Assembly: GCF_001468065.1 (NCBI RefSeq)
Contig: NZ_LNYZ01000008.1
Coordinates: forward strand, 124,001-188,000
From: Legionella steigerwaltii
GTDB lineage: Bacteria > Pseudomonadota > Gammaproteobacteria > Legionellales > Legionellaceae
Direction of reading: 5' to 3'
DNA length: 64,000 nt
The first letter of the stretch is position 1. Every line of letters starts with the position of its first letter. Under the pieces are notes generated by a model. The model saw nothing but the letters and a program-made list of their open reading frames with translations, did no database searches and had not been told where the DNA came from. Both the position numbers and the translations under genes were made by a program. This document shows positions 46,801 to 53,329 of this stretch, piece by piece.

Positions 46801-49236
46801 GGAACATGCTGTATCAATTGTTTCACTTGGCCCGCGCAAGTTTAAAATGTAGGAAATACGATTGGCAATCATGCTGTTCATCGTGCCCGTAGTCAGGTAG
46901 GCATCCATGACCTCATTTTTTTGCAATAATTCGGCATAATCATGATTAAATACGCCCACAAACAAACCTGTTTTCAATGCAGCAAGGGTTGCAGGGGTGT
47001 AACCGGCATCTTCAATTGTTTTCCAAGCGGTTTGCAGAAACAATCGTTGTTGTGGATCAATGAGCTCTGCTTCGTGAGGTGAGATATTAAAAAATGCAGC
47101 ATCAAATTGATCTACATGATCAATAAAACCACCCCATCTTACGGTTAAATCACGCCAATTCCAGCGCGATGAAGGCACTTCGCTGATGCAATCTTTCCCC
47201 TGATATAAATTATTCCAAAAGGCATCCACATCGGGTGCTTGCGGGAAAATACCGCTCATCCCAATGATTGCAATGTCGCTGGACTCCAGTGTATGTTTTG
47301 CTTTTTCTTGATGCACGACTGCAACGTTTTTTGTAGCTAATAGATCGGTATAAAACTCTGCTAAAGTGGTGTATTCATACAAAGCCGCAGGGGATAGGGC
47401 GAGTTGATACGTTTCATTAAGCACACTGGTGAGATGAATGATGTTCATGGAATCAAAGGAATAACGACTTAATGGGGCATGCAAGTCAATTTCATCCTCA
47501 TCTATTTTCAATACATGAGCAACCAGGGTTGTGAATTGGATTTTGTTGTTGCCTTCATTTTTGTTGGGTGTTGGCTTTATGGATATATCTTGGATTAATA
47601 CGGCAAGACTTTGTTCATTAAATAGTAATTGCGCTTTTTTTCGTTGTAATTTGCCACTTCCGGTTTTGGGAATTGCCCCCTTAGGGCTTAAAACGACTTC
47701 ATGAACATCCACACCATGATGTTTGGTGATCGCATGACGAATCGCATTCTTGATTTCAGGATAGAGCGATTTATGCGTTTCTTCCGACAATTCCTGGACA
47801 ATGATAATTTTTTCATTGCCCGCAATTTCTGTTGAAAAGGCTACTTGGGGTAGTTTGATCTGGAACGTTGCCAGTGCATTGGCGACAGTGATTTCTAAGT
47901 CAAGCGGGTAGTATTTTTTGCCATAAACGACGATAACCTCTTTTAATCTTCCAGTTAAATAAATTTCATTATCCAAGATAAATCCGAGATCTCCAGTTTT
48001 AAAATAGTGAAGATCACTTCCTGGTACCGTTGCGTGAAATACTTCTTGGGTTTCATCAGGACGTCGCCAATAACCTTGGGCCAGTGATTTGCCGGATAAC
48101 CAGATTTCACCACTTTCTCCGTTAGCAACAGCTTGCTTGGTTTCGGGATCAACCACAATGGCCCGTAATCCTGCTAATAATTTGCCACTACTGACCAATT
48201 GTCGCTGGGCATTATCTTGAAGTGTTAACGAGCAGGGTTCGCGACCAAAAGACGTTACTGCAATTGCTCCAGATAATTCGGACATCCCGTACGCGGAGCA
48301 AAATTGCTTTAAAGCAAAGCCACATACCTTGAATTTAGTGATGAAATTGATAAGTGTTTGATATTGAACAATATCTCCGCCATTAATCGCTACTTTCCAA
48401 TGTTTTAAATTAAGCGAAGCAAGCTCCCCATCCTGAATATCACGTACGCAAATATCATAACCAAAATTAGGACAACCACTATGGGTGACGCGATAGGTTG
48501 AAATGGCGGATAACCAGGTAACAGGCTTATTAATGAAGGCTGCAGGCGGCATGATAATTGCCAGTGTGCCATGATATAAAGGTACAAGGATACCGCATAC
48601 TAATCCGTATACATGGGTATGGGGAGCCCAGGTTAACGTGATGCTTTTCTTGGTGTAATGCCAAACTTTAATTGTTTCTTGCAGGCTATGTTGCAAATTG
48701 CCATGCGTGATTATTGCTGCTTTGGGCGCAGAAGTTGACCCCGATGTATATTGTAAATAGGCAATAGTATCCTCAGTGATACGAATGGGTTGATAAGCTT
48801 TGGTAGATGGTTTTTTTATCGCATCCGTGGCCAATACAGGTACTTTTTTCTTTAGAGTCGTTTCAATACTGGAGCGATACTGATTCAAGCTTAAAACCGC
48901 AGCAATGTCCGCATCGTAGGCTATGGTGTTCAGGAGCGCTTCATGTTTTGCAAATTCATCGATTTTAGGGCATGGCACTGGCACTGCAATGACACCTGCA
49001 TACCAACATCCTATTAAACTTGCTATAAATTCAACCCCGGCAGGATAAAGAAGTACAACTCGATTGCCTTTCATTTGCTGGGTTTGTAAATAGGACGCAA
49101 TAATTTTGGCTTGATGATCCAATTCGGCAAAAGTGAGACTTGCTTTCGGATTTTTCCCATCTTCTAAATAGAGGACTGCTTCAGATTGAGGATGTTTTTG
49201 AGCTCGGTTCTGTAATACATTAACAATATTTTGCAT
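34879..49236 (-). CDS. AT-less modular polyketide synthase with AMP-ligase loading module
   Basis: Giant PKS of about 4785 residues, started at ATG 49236 (GGAAG six bases upstream). Domains in order: acyl-AMP ligase 1-540 (YTSGSTS near 163, GSGK near 528); ACP Ser596; KS1 (Cys811 in DTACSSS), DH (DHRINNEQVLP with His1256, Asp1419), KR (GGMGGLG near 1704, Tyr1845), ACP Ser1994; KS2 (Cys2257 in DTMCSSS), ACP Ser2737; KS3 (Cys2976), ACP Ser3475; KS4 (Cys3724), KR (GGLGALG near 4398, Tyr4550), ACP Ser4701. No AT anywhere, so malonyl units must be loaded in trans. The ligase activates an acid, inferred to be cinnamate from the nearby lyase. The acidic C-terminal helices (LDQLNDAQLNELLELELKEL) should dock onto the next PKS. 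A 93-nt repeat is embedded in frame between ACP2 and KS2. Confidence 0.93.
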   Translation of the reverse strand: MQNIVNVLQNRAQKHPQSEAVLYLEDGKNPKASLTFAELDHQAKIIASYLQTQQMKGNRVVLLYPAGVEFIASLIGCWYAGVIAVPVPCPKIDEFAKHEALLNTIAYDADIAAVLSLNQYRSSIETTLKKKVPVLATDAIKKPSTKAYQPIRITEDTIAYLQYTSGSTSAPKAAIITHGNLQHSLQETIKVWHYTKKSITLTWAPHTHVYGLVCGILVPLYHGTLAIIMPPAAFINKPVTWLSAISTYRVTHSGCPNFGYDICVRDIQDGELASLNLKHWKVAINGGDIVQYQTLINFITKFKVCGFALKQFCSAYGMSELSGAIAVTSFGREPCSLTLQDNAQRQLVSSGKLLAGLRAIVVDPETKQAVANGESGEIWLSGKSLAQGYWRRPDETQEVFHATVPGSDLHYFKTGDLGFILDNEIYLTGRLKEVIVVYGKKYYPLDLEITVANALATFQIKLPQVAFSTEIAGNEKIIIVQELSEETHKSLYPEIKNAIRHAITKHHGVDVHEVVLSPKGAIPKTGSGKLQRKKAQLLFNEQSLAVLIQDISIKPTPNKNEGNNKIQFTTLVAHVLKIDEDEIDLHAPLSRYSFDSMNIIHLTSVLNETYQLALSPAALYEYTTLAEFYTDLLATKNVAVVHQEKAKHTLESSDIAIIGMSGIFPQAPDVDAFWNNLYQGKDCISEVPSSRWNWRDLTVRWGGFIDHVDQFDAAFFNISPHEAELIDPQQRLFLQTAWKTIEDAGYTPATLAALKTGLFVGVFNHDYAELLQKNEVMDAYLTTGTMNSMIANRISYILNLRGPSETIDTACSSSLVAIHQAVHAILQGDCDLALAGGVNTLITPTSFVAAHQAGMLSDDGRCKTFDKNANGYVRGEGAGAILLKKLSRALQDGDHIYGVIKGTAVNHGGHVNTLTAPNPNAQAEVIISACQRAQVPIDSIQYIETHGTGTPLGDPIEINGLKKAFQHLALEQNIQSLPKQYCGLGAVKTHIGHLESAAGIAGIIKTLLAMNHEMLPANLHLNELNPYIEIEDSPFYLVDKLTKWSKVPGKPRRAGVSSFGFGGANAHIILEESPERTPAPFPNHHSYLISLSAMTLPALQQRIVDLLKWLDNQKDAPSLASLSYTLNTGRQHFSKRFCVIVKTIAELKKQLQSILSHKDIESHVLDYELNQQTNDLIQLRINYLQGQSIDWQAIYGDYQGKISLPTYPFAKESHWVEIKNNSQCDTHTLIDENISTFSASAFSKRFTGNEFYLRDHRINNEQVLPGAVCLEMVRVAANMAANNQQVTTLSKITWKKPIINPDLSTPLHVLLFPETDCVSFSVTDKDEVVSYVTGTMHYLDNAAETPHTALDLHELKTALPYTQDPQAIYTHFNHTGISYGPSFQVIQSIHFDENMLLAEIALPADLQHNEFVLHPCLFDGILQTTQALLKNREALYLPFSIEQVDIYRALSNTCYVHAHLISTEDSLRMPTCNIQVTDVEGTLLLVITGFTLYAVHEPLQPEATVAYYSHQWTTQAVRASTRKTPDSILILGSNEQSVQAIRKQFSGHTVSYLLLHDLAQVNINALSECIIIALEELNGESLSTTEIQKKLEQTYYLVHTVVTQISKLKPKHPVQLIGISKTPSIFSRALDGFAKCVHQEQSNISCRFIELHDLSLLANEITQNEIYVRYDEQNQRYIRHYVPLPSLKETPPMLKKSGVYLITGGMGGLGYLFATYLAKHYQAKIVLTGRTTLSEQHQKRVAELEQNGASVAYVSADVSSYEDVQTLIQTTKKRFGALNGIIHAAGLTQDGLIVNKTIPEIEKVVAPKIYGACNLHTATCKEPLDFFILFSSASAVFGNLGQSDYAYANRFLDEFACEREKQRAQGDCYGHTLSINWPLWEEGGLHIAPEYQQELEQTLGILSLSTQQGLSAFLHALHHSVANFIVLPGYQQKLMHAMQKNSVLKQSITSSKGVNRNLHEQTEEFLKNILAETLKCSPESIDRNSPFENYGIDSLMIIQLNQRLAKEFTALPKTLFFECRNLADLTEYFIEHHSHELRIPYPASGRGAGLRAHCPQSIPSSALFPWGEGKILNIITRPKPLGFKKNSSKSQDIAIIGISGRYPEADDLTEFWHNLCAGKDCVTEIPKNRWDWADYFDAHQEHQGKMYSKWGGFLRDVDQFDPLFFNISPREAALMDPQERLFLETAWKTIEDAGYAREALAGGKIGVYVGVMYGQYQLFGHESSRFSPTNSVFASIANRVSYFFDFHGPSIALDTMCSSSLTAIHLACQSIHEGECDMALAGGVNLSLHPNKYLLLSHGKFLARDGHCRSFGEGGDGYVPGEAVGAVLLKPLDKALEDGDLIYAVIKGSHLNHGGKTNGYTVPNPNAQAELLAETYQKANVDPAQVSYIEAHGTGTSLGDPIEIAGLNKVFGQSIQHHCALGSVKSNIGHCESAAGIAAVTKVVLQLQHRTLVPSLFSEPLNTNIDWSLTPFRVQQTISEWAQPLVNLPRIAGISSFGAGGSNAHLILSEAPEVFSSSTRNKSHYLLTLSAKTEIALNQRLDDLLAWLEQNPSAQLEQVSYTLNAGRSHFEYRCSMVASSLDEVIRLIQQLKARQNPAHLFMQQNAGNKSENHLINTTLLPLVMQQLSQATHYQEALLTLAKFYVEGQNLDWNHIHAGESRKKISLPTYPFAKERYWYSDEEQLAFAQEKPINWTLTQNGLIDKVNSFLVRHIIQILKITQHRIAIEKNLGEYGMDSVHFIELAKKIAEHYKVEFTPAVFFTHSSVLAISQYLINQFPEAVATTHHQVAQLHVNTHPVKSRRIVTDEADSIAIIGMQGLFPQSDDLSSFWQHLVDGHDLVTEIPAERWDWRDHYGIEANQSNTKWGAFINNFDQFDAGFFNISAREANLMDPQQRLFLEIAWKVIEDAGYDPFALSSQSIGVFAGVEFSEYQTLIAKQQKEHHGFIATGNSHSMIANRVSYFFNFQGPSEAIDTACSSSLVAIHRAVQAIRHGECDMAIAGGVSLILSPDTLVVTSQLGALSADGRCKSFDKTANGYVKGEGVAGLLLKPLKQAQEDGDHIYGVIKASAVNHGGKAQSLTAPNAAAQSELLIRAYTQANFNPDTVTYIETHGTGTALGDPVEIEGLKRAFTTLLASEIKPDSIALGSVKTNIGHLEPASGIAGVIKLIMAMTHETLPGILHLNELNPYINLINTPFYILKETQTWQRIKNEAGEDIPLRAGVSSFGFGGTNAHIVLEEGRPHQTIVGPHQTKPCYLIALSAKHQESLQQKIEDLYQWLNQNKETVCLPSLSFTLNAGRAHFVYRCALVVDSIDALLHALTLLIQHEIPEYCMLNEGQTLTIQGPVFDEVYQAAINALHQSDNPDQYRHKLFILADLYTKHYAIDWQHVYFGERISRLGTLPAYPFIKQRYWYDQELNTTPAPTVLAPVSKRVLPVEMDLSSQVLTYLQQIFAEKLRTAPELIQLDETYEVYGVDSLIGLEITNRLEKDFGTLPKTLLYERNRLNDLAKYFIKNYKEKLSDLVSAIHAKPAAIPLEIEAVKPITSTHEHWNQSSRDIAIIGLNGTFPMANSMDEFWHNLSSGRNCVGEVPADRWNYKDYPVVIGGEEHYFPHGGFIPDVDKFDPLFFNISPRDAGLMDPQERLFMQSVWSTLEDAGYTRDKLKRKANNSVGVFAGVTYNFYPLFIAEEWQKGNRVPLDIQSFSVANRISYFLDVNGPSFVVDTACSSSLAAIHLACESLLRGDCRMAIAGGVNLSLHPSKYHFLGSFNFMSEQGRCASFAEGGTGYVPAEGVGSVLLKPLADAIADNDMIYGVIKGSSMNHGGKTSGYTVPNPNAQAAVILQALKNANIDARTVSYIEAHGTGTSLGDPIEIRGLQDAFEHYTEDKQFCAIGSVKSNIGHLESAAGVSQLAKVLLQMRHQKLVPTLHSAQLNPFIDFKNSPFYVQQELTDWKPNHHVPRRAGVSSFGAGGANVHMIIEEYIPPIKQQTLVNSPYIFLLSALNEERLAAKIQQMHHYLLQNRYTENQEWLRDACFTLQTGREHMAARFAVIASNKEELLAALANYPQGNWINHHAQSNPQPAAQLAELISNARYEELVQLWINGTKIDWEQLYKQVLPNMISLPTYPFTKRRCWIPTKEVETSPIVLPTVQPTTPAAAPDMDIVDVQDWLYMTQWEKNPQTTQPGLTKNKGKWLIFCDQESVPVLRQEFASSIYCFASNQFVSIHHDEFAINGSQKADYDQLFAAVHALHQEHLRGIIYLCSEHTASKENQSDPAKALLYLFQAMIQHSWQHQLIFCLASQSAQYVNPSDSVNIWQHHLWSMTRIFAAEQAKYQALLLDLDVDERMEHHSKILAKELTLYQTQQNHIAYRAAERYTIRFMPYEMPKNHEMPPSCSTPVAALITGGLGALGYEIAEFIVAQGTRFILLTGTTELSPQTAEKNTWLRQLEAKGAQVRYAAVDVADKEQMHKVIMDAEKAWQQSIDGVFHLAGITTDNVTIADMDEALWNNVIRVKIQGSLVLHELFLQAPLSCFVLFSSIAAVPHFGMAGLSAYAVANEFMSGLALYRRGMQLPASSINWVAWSEKGMSHRHNHDAFLDAVGMASLSIKEGVALFHTLLRLNRAEITVCKIQWKKFLQVNPTAKQLDFFNYFVAKYAASPPTAVVSSLTPEEIIALVLNLFATVLGLEVAEIDRETPFQHYGMDSITGIDYTEELGKHFPDVVAPMDLYRYPTLNQLTDYIMQRVQINCEPSPAPLFSAEGTIDLDQLNDAQLNELLELELKELELTYE
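43030..43122. repeat. Palindromic repeat inserted in frame in the PKS gene
   Basis: A 93-base GC-rich segment with the family's parts: CCCTTCTCCCCATGGG, GGATGAGGG, CCCTCAGCCC and CCCCTCTCCCACTTGCGGG. It resembles the repeats beside the DUF559 gene (CTCTCCCAC) and differs from the AT-rich sequence around it. Its length is 31 codons, so it keeps the reading frame and adds about residues 2039-2069, rich in Gly, Pro, Arg and Ser, to the linker between ACP2 and KS2. Confidence 0.8.
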
Positions 49237-49336
49237 GCGCAACTTCCATTTGCTAAATCGATCATTTGAACTTGCTTCATGCTACCAATACTCTTAGGTA
49301 ATGTCATCTGATATTGGAGAGATAGAGAATAGTCAT

Positions 49337-49425
49337 GTAGCCTGGCTGCAGCGTAGCGAAACCCGGGATTCGGAGTTTGAATGAGCTTCACAGTCCCGGG
49401 TTTCGCTGTGCTGCACCCAGGCCAC
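49337..49425. repeat. Dispersed palindromic element, copy 7 (upstream of PKS)
   Basis: Left arm GTAGCCTGGCTGCAGCGTAG with AAACCCGGGATT; right arm TCCCGGGTTTCGCTGTGCTGC with a decayed end CACCCAGGCCAC. It lies 100 bases before the PKS start and 38 after the EAL gene stop on the same strand, so it separates the two units. Confidence 0.8.
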
Positions 49426-49463
49426 AAGAAATTTTTTTCAGGAAAGAATGGATGGATTTAGTG

Positions 49464-51545
49464 TTACCAATTCGTTAGCGCTTCATAGGCATTTTTAGAA
49501 TGTGTTTTTAAAAACTCAGAAAATTCTTTGACATCCAGTGGCTTACTAAAGTAAAAACCTTGCATTATGTAACACCCATTTTCTTTTAAAAATTTAATTT
49601 GCTCTAAAGTTTCTACACCTTCCGCCAAGCAATCAATATTCATTCGATGGGCCAAGGCAATGGTGTTGCACACGATATTTCTACTATCGATGCTGACTTC
49701 GATATCTTGAATAAATGTTTTATCAATTTTTATTTTATTCACTTTAAATAACTTAAGATTACCAAATTCTGAGTAGCCTGTGCCAAAGTCATCAATGGCT
49801 AGTGCGATACCCATCTCAGTAAATTTATTAATAATTGGTATCGCTTCGTTGTGAAATGCATTGGACTCCGTTAGTTCCAGCTCGAGGTACTTAGGAGGGA
49901 GTTTCAGGTTGTTTAAAATTTGTCCTATACGATCGACAAGATCATGTTGTACTAACTGTTTTGCCGACAAATTAACTGAAATAATCAATTTAAATCCGCT
50001 GTTATGCCATTTTTTCAATTGTTGGCATGCAGTGCTTAATACCCATTCACCAATAGGAAGGATCATCCCATTTGTTTCTGCTAAAGGGATAAACTCCATT
50101 GGAGAAAGCATTCCCAGCACGGGATTATTCCAACGTATTAAAGCTTCTGCACCACACACAGTCCCGGTTCTTAAGTCAATGAATGGCTGGTAATTTAGTA
50201 TTAATTCATTATTTTCAATCGCACGATAGAGTTGATTTTCAATGTTCAATTGCCTACAGGCATCGGCAGTAATTACCGTATTGTAAACACGTACACTATT
50301 GCCTCCGCGCTCAGTTGCAAGGGTACGCGCTGCTTCTGCATGGGTAATCAGTGTGTCTACATCTCGGCCATCACTCGGAAATACACTGATCCCAATACTG
50401 GCAGTTAAATTCAATTCTTGTTGCGCCACATAGACAGGATTATCTAATACAATAAATAAATCCTGAGTACATTCTTCAATTTCCAGCGTGTCGATGATTG
50501 GATCAATTAAAATAACAAATACATCTTTGCGTAACAGTGAAATGAAATATTTTGTGTTTTTCTCTGCAAGTTGAGCAAAACGTTGGGCAATACGATGAAC
50601 AATGGTGGCGGATGCTTGATGACCAATACTGTCATTAATTTTTATCATATTGTTTAGTGAAAAGCAGGCAATGGCAAATTTGTGATGATCTTTAACCGCT
50701 TTTTCTGCGACATTATGTATGTGCTCATAAAGGAAACGTTCATTAGGTAAATCGGTTAATAGATCATGCGTTGCTTGGTAGGTCACCAATTTCAGTGATT
50801 GCTCCAATTCTGTGGTGCGCTCTTTGACGCGACGTTCCAAGGAAGCATTCATGTTTTCCAGTTTATTACTGAGTAATGCATTTTCATAACCTAAACGAAA
50901 TAATTTTAAAAGGATTCTATTTCCTACAAAACACGCAAAGAGCATAAATATTCCAAGTACCACAAATGAGCCTATAATTGACAGACTGAGTTGATTTGCC
51001 TCGGAATCAGCTGAGTTAATGATTAAATAGAGACGGTATAAAAGTGTGGGGGTGAGTAAACAAACGATGCTGGCGACTCCCATCGTTAAATCAATTGCCG
51101 TTGAGAAACAAAAACAAATCAAAACAGCTGATAAAAAGATAATGGTAGTCATTTGTTGATGTATTCCATCATGCATAAATACAATGCCGATGCTGCTCCA
51201 TATCAGACATATTAAGATGACAATGTAGAGAAAGCCTTTTCGACATTTAAGTATTTCTTCACGGCTTATATGTTTGTATTCAAAACGAAGCGCCCATAGC
51301 ACATTGAGTAAGTTTGCAATCACCAAAAGAAGATACCAAGAAATGATCAATCTGGGTTGGGTTGAACTATAGATAGCAAGAACATAAAGAAAGGCACCAA
51401 AAATATTGGCGAAAGCACCAAGCTTAACCATGCTGTGAAATGATTTTGCGGTTTCAAACTCAATTTTCCGGTTGATTTCATATTGTTCGTCAGAAGTTAG
51501 TTGCGGGGCCTCGACAAATTTACGTGCATTGATGGGCTTCGACAT
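49464..51545 (-). CDS. Membrane GGDEF(degenerate)-EAL cyclic-di-GMP phosphodiesterase
   Basis: A 693-residue inner-membrane protein. Six membrane segments fill about residues 40-225, followed by a coiled linker (LSNKLENMNASLERRVKERT). The GGDEF domain (about 260-425) has lost its active-site loop, which reads LLRKDVFVI, so it cannot make cyclic di-GMP and may only bind GTP. The EAL domain (about 435-685) keeps the catalytic set: GAEALIRW, LELELTESN, AIDDFGTGYS, INKIKIDKTF, AEGVETLEQ and MQGFYFSKPL. Expected activity is hydrolysis of cyclic di-GMP. ATG 51545 has GGAG five bases upstream. It opposes the cyclase at 7293 in function. The gene stands alone between two other units. Confidence 0.92.
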   Translation of the reverse strand: MSKPINARKFVEAPQLTSDEQYEINRKIEFETAKSFHSMVKLGAFANIFGAFLYVLAIYSSTQPRLIISWYLLLVIANLLNVLWALRFEYKHISREEILKCRKGFLYIVILICLIWSSIGIVFMHDGIHQQMTTIIFLSAVLICFCFSTAIDLTMGVASIVCLLTPTLLYRLYLIINSADSEANQLSLSIIGSFVVLGIFMLFACFVGNRILLKLFRLGYENALLSNKLENMNASLERRVKERTTELEQSLKLVTYQATHDLLTDLPNERFLYEHIHNVAEKAVKDHHKFAIACFSLNNMIKINDSIGHQASATIVHRIAQRFAQLAEKNTKYFISLLRKDVFVILIDPIIDTLEIEECTQDLFIVLDNPVYVAQQELNLTASIGISVFPSDGRDVDTLITHAEAARTLATERGGNSVRVYNTVITADACRQLNIENQLYRAIENNELILNYQPFIDLRTGTVCGAEALIRWNNPVLGMLSPMEFIPLAETNGMILPIGEWVLSTACQQLKKWHNSGFKLIISVNLSAKQLVQHDLVDRIGQILNNLKLPPKYLELELTESNAFHNEAIPIINKFTEMGIALAIDDFGTGYSEFGNLKLFKVNKIKIDKTFIQDIEVSIDSRNIVCNTIALAHRMNIDCLAEGVETLEQIKFLKENGCYIMQGFYFSKPLDVKEFSEFLKTHSKNAYEALTNW

Positions 51546-51641
51546 ATAAGCTCCTTGCTCTCTATAAAAGTGGTAGAGTCACTTTCCTATTCCCTACTAT
51601 ATATAGTATATCTACTATTTTGCTTTATTGCTTCAAATTAT

Positions 51642-53327
51642 TCAAATTGTTAAAATATAAAGCATAACTTCCAAAACACGTTGTTCTTGTATGCGGGCAG
51701 GAATTTTTTCCTGTTTTACGAGCTGGAACCGATTTTGTGCTACTAATTGCTTAATGTAGTCTGGATGATGGCTGAAACGAGCACTTGTTTCAAGTGACCA
51801 GGGATTTTCCAGGCTGATTTCTGTGGTGAAAATAAAATAGCCTTTGGATTTGAGATGTCGATGAATCGTATGGAATAGTGTATCGAGCTCGCCAAAATAG
51901 GGGAGGACATCGGCTGCAACAATCAGGTCATAGGTTGCTTTGTTTTGCTGCAGAAATTCATTGAGCTCAGCTTCCACCAAATTGTCATAAATTTCCTTGG
52001 CCTTAGCTTGGGCCAGCATTTTTCCTGAAATATCAACTCCGATTAAATGTTTACTGACTTCACGAAGAATAATTCCAGTTAAACCGGTTCCGCAGCCTAA
52101 ATCTAAGGTATGGGTGTTTGCTGGTAATTCTAATTGGTGGATTACTCGTGCTATGTGTTGTGGAATGGAATAGTTTAACGTGCCTTTCATGTGTTGATCA
52201 TAATAAAGCGCGTAGTTATTAAATAAGTTATGGGCGTACTCAGGAGTCGTTTCTGCTTGTTTATCTCCAGTTAGGGCGTGGAGCATGTGAGCACTTATTG
52301 TATCTTTAGGATTAATTGCCAGAGCACGTTCTAGGTAATCTTGGGCTTTAGCCCTTTGCTCCAATTTAAGATAAATTGCGGCCAGATTATTGAGTGAGGA
52401 AGTATGCGTGTGCTCTAACTCAAGTATGTGGTCAAACAGAATAATGGCTTCATTTAAATGGCCTAAAGCCATTTGTGCGACCCCAGAATTATATAAATAT
52501 TCAATATTATCCGGTTCTTTTTGCAGCAATACATCATAATGCATGAGTGCATTCTCAAAACGATCATGATGCATGAATGTGGCAGCTAAGTTATTTCGTG
52601 CTTCAACATTCTCATTATCCAGGGCTAATGCCTTACTAAAATAATCGATTGCCAATTGGTTTTGTTGCCTTTTTAAAGCGATTACACCCAAGTTGGAAAG
52701 AGCTTCTATTTGCTTACTGTCTTGTTCTAAAACATTTTGAAATGCTTCCTCTGCTTCGGCAAGAGCATTTTTCTCCAGATGCAAAACACCAAGATAAAAC
52801 AGTGCTTCAGTATGAAAAGGATTTAAGGAGACTACGTTATTAAATTGAATTTTGGCTGCATCTAACTGATTATTTTGTAGCAATAATAAGCCTAAATTAA
52901 AATGTGCTGCACTAAAATCAGGTTCAGCATGAACTGCTCGGGTATAATGTAATAAAGCTTGGGCATAATTATTTTGCAATGCATAGACAGTGGCCAAGTT
53001 ATTATGAGCTTGGGCATAATCTGGCTTTAGTTTTATAGCGTGTTGGTAATATTCAATTGCCTTATCAAGGTTATGTAGTTTTTTGTATGCATTCGCTATG
53101 TTGTTAAGCAAACCAGCATTCTCAGGACTTAAGGAAAGTGCCTGTAACAGATAGAGAATTGCATTATCCATGTCGCCTAATTGAGCATAAGTGAGCCCTA
53201 AAAAATGCAAAGTGTTCAGGTGTTTGGGTTCTTGCAACAAGATTTGCTCATATAGGCTAATGGCTTGTGGCAAGTGACCTTCGTACTGGAATTTATATGC
53301 TTGCGCAAAGAGTGCATCAGTGTCCAT
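51642..53327 (-). CDS. TPR-repeat protein fused to SAM-dependent methyltransferase
   Basis: About 561 residues. The first 350 are about ten tetratricopeptide repeats (typical W/L-G-Y-A-P pattern, e.g. HNNLATVYALQNNYAQALLHY and LNNLAAIYLKLEQRAKAQDYL). The last ~200 are a class I methyltransferase with the SAM loop LDLGCGTGLTG, followed by GVDISGKML and the DLIVAADVLPYFGELD segment. Such TPR-methyltransferase fusions are known in proteobacteria but the substrate is not. The frame starts at TTG 53333, but ATG 53327 is the more likely start. It begins where rdgB ends (overlap or 2-base gap), so both are probably cotranscribed. Confidence 0.88.
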   Translation of the reverse strand: MDTDALFAQAYKFQYEGHLPQAISLYEQILLQEPKHLNTLHFLGLTYAQLGDMDNAILYLLQALSLSPENAGLLNNIANAYKKLHNLDKAIEYYQHAIKLKPDYAQAHNNLATVYALQNNYAQALLHYTRAVHAEPDFSAAHFNLGLLLLQNNQLDAAKIQFNNVVSLNPFHTEALFYLGVLHLEKNALAEAEEAFQNVLEQDSKQIEALSNLGVIALKRQQNQLAIDYFSKALALDNENVEARNNLAATFMHHDRFENALMHYDVLLQKEPDNIEYLYNSGVAQMALGHLNEAIILFDHILELEHTHTSSLNNLAAIYLKLEQRAKAQDYLERALAINPKDTISAHMLHALTGDKQAETTPEYAHNLFNNYALYYDQHMKGTLNYSIPQHIARVIHQLELPANTHTLDLGCGTGLTGIILREVSKHLIGVDISGKMLAQAKAKEIYDNLVEAELNEFLQQNKATYDLIVAADVLPYFGELDTLFHTIHRHLKSKGYFIFTTEISLENPWSLETSARFSHHPDYIKQLVAQNRFQLVKQEKIPARIQEQRVLEVMLYILTI

Positions 53328-53329
53328 CG

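Noticed and set aside
34879-49236. Embedded acyltransferase domains
   Set aside because: Intervals after each KS are only about 150 residues and lack a GHSxG motif.
49164-49427. 87-residue minus-strand ORF upstream of the PKS
   Set aside because: Runs through palindrome copy 7 and the PKS start in another frame; such repeats often create open frames.
49464-51545. Active diguanylate cyclase
   Set aside because: The GGDEF loop reads RKDVF, without the glycines or catalytic acid.
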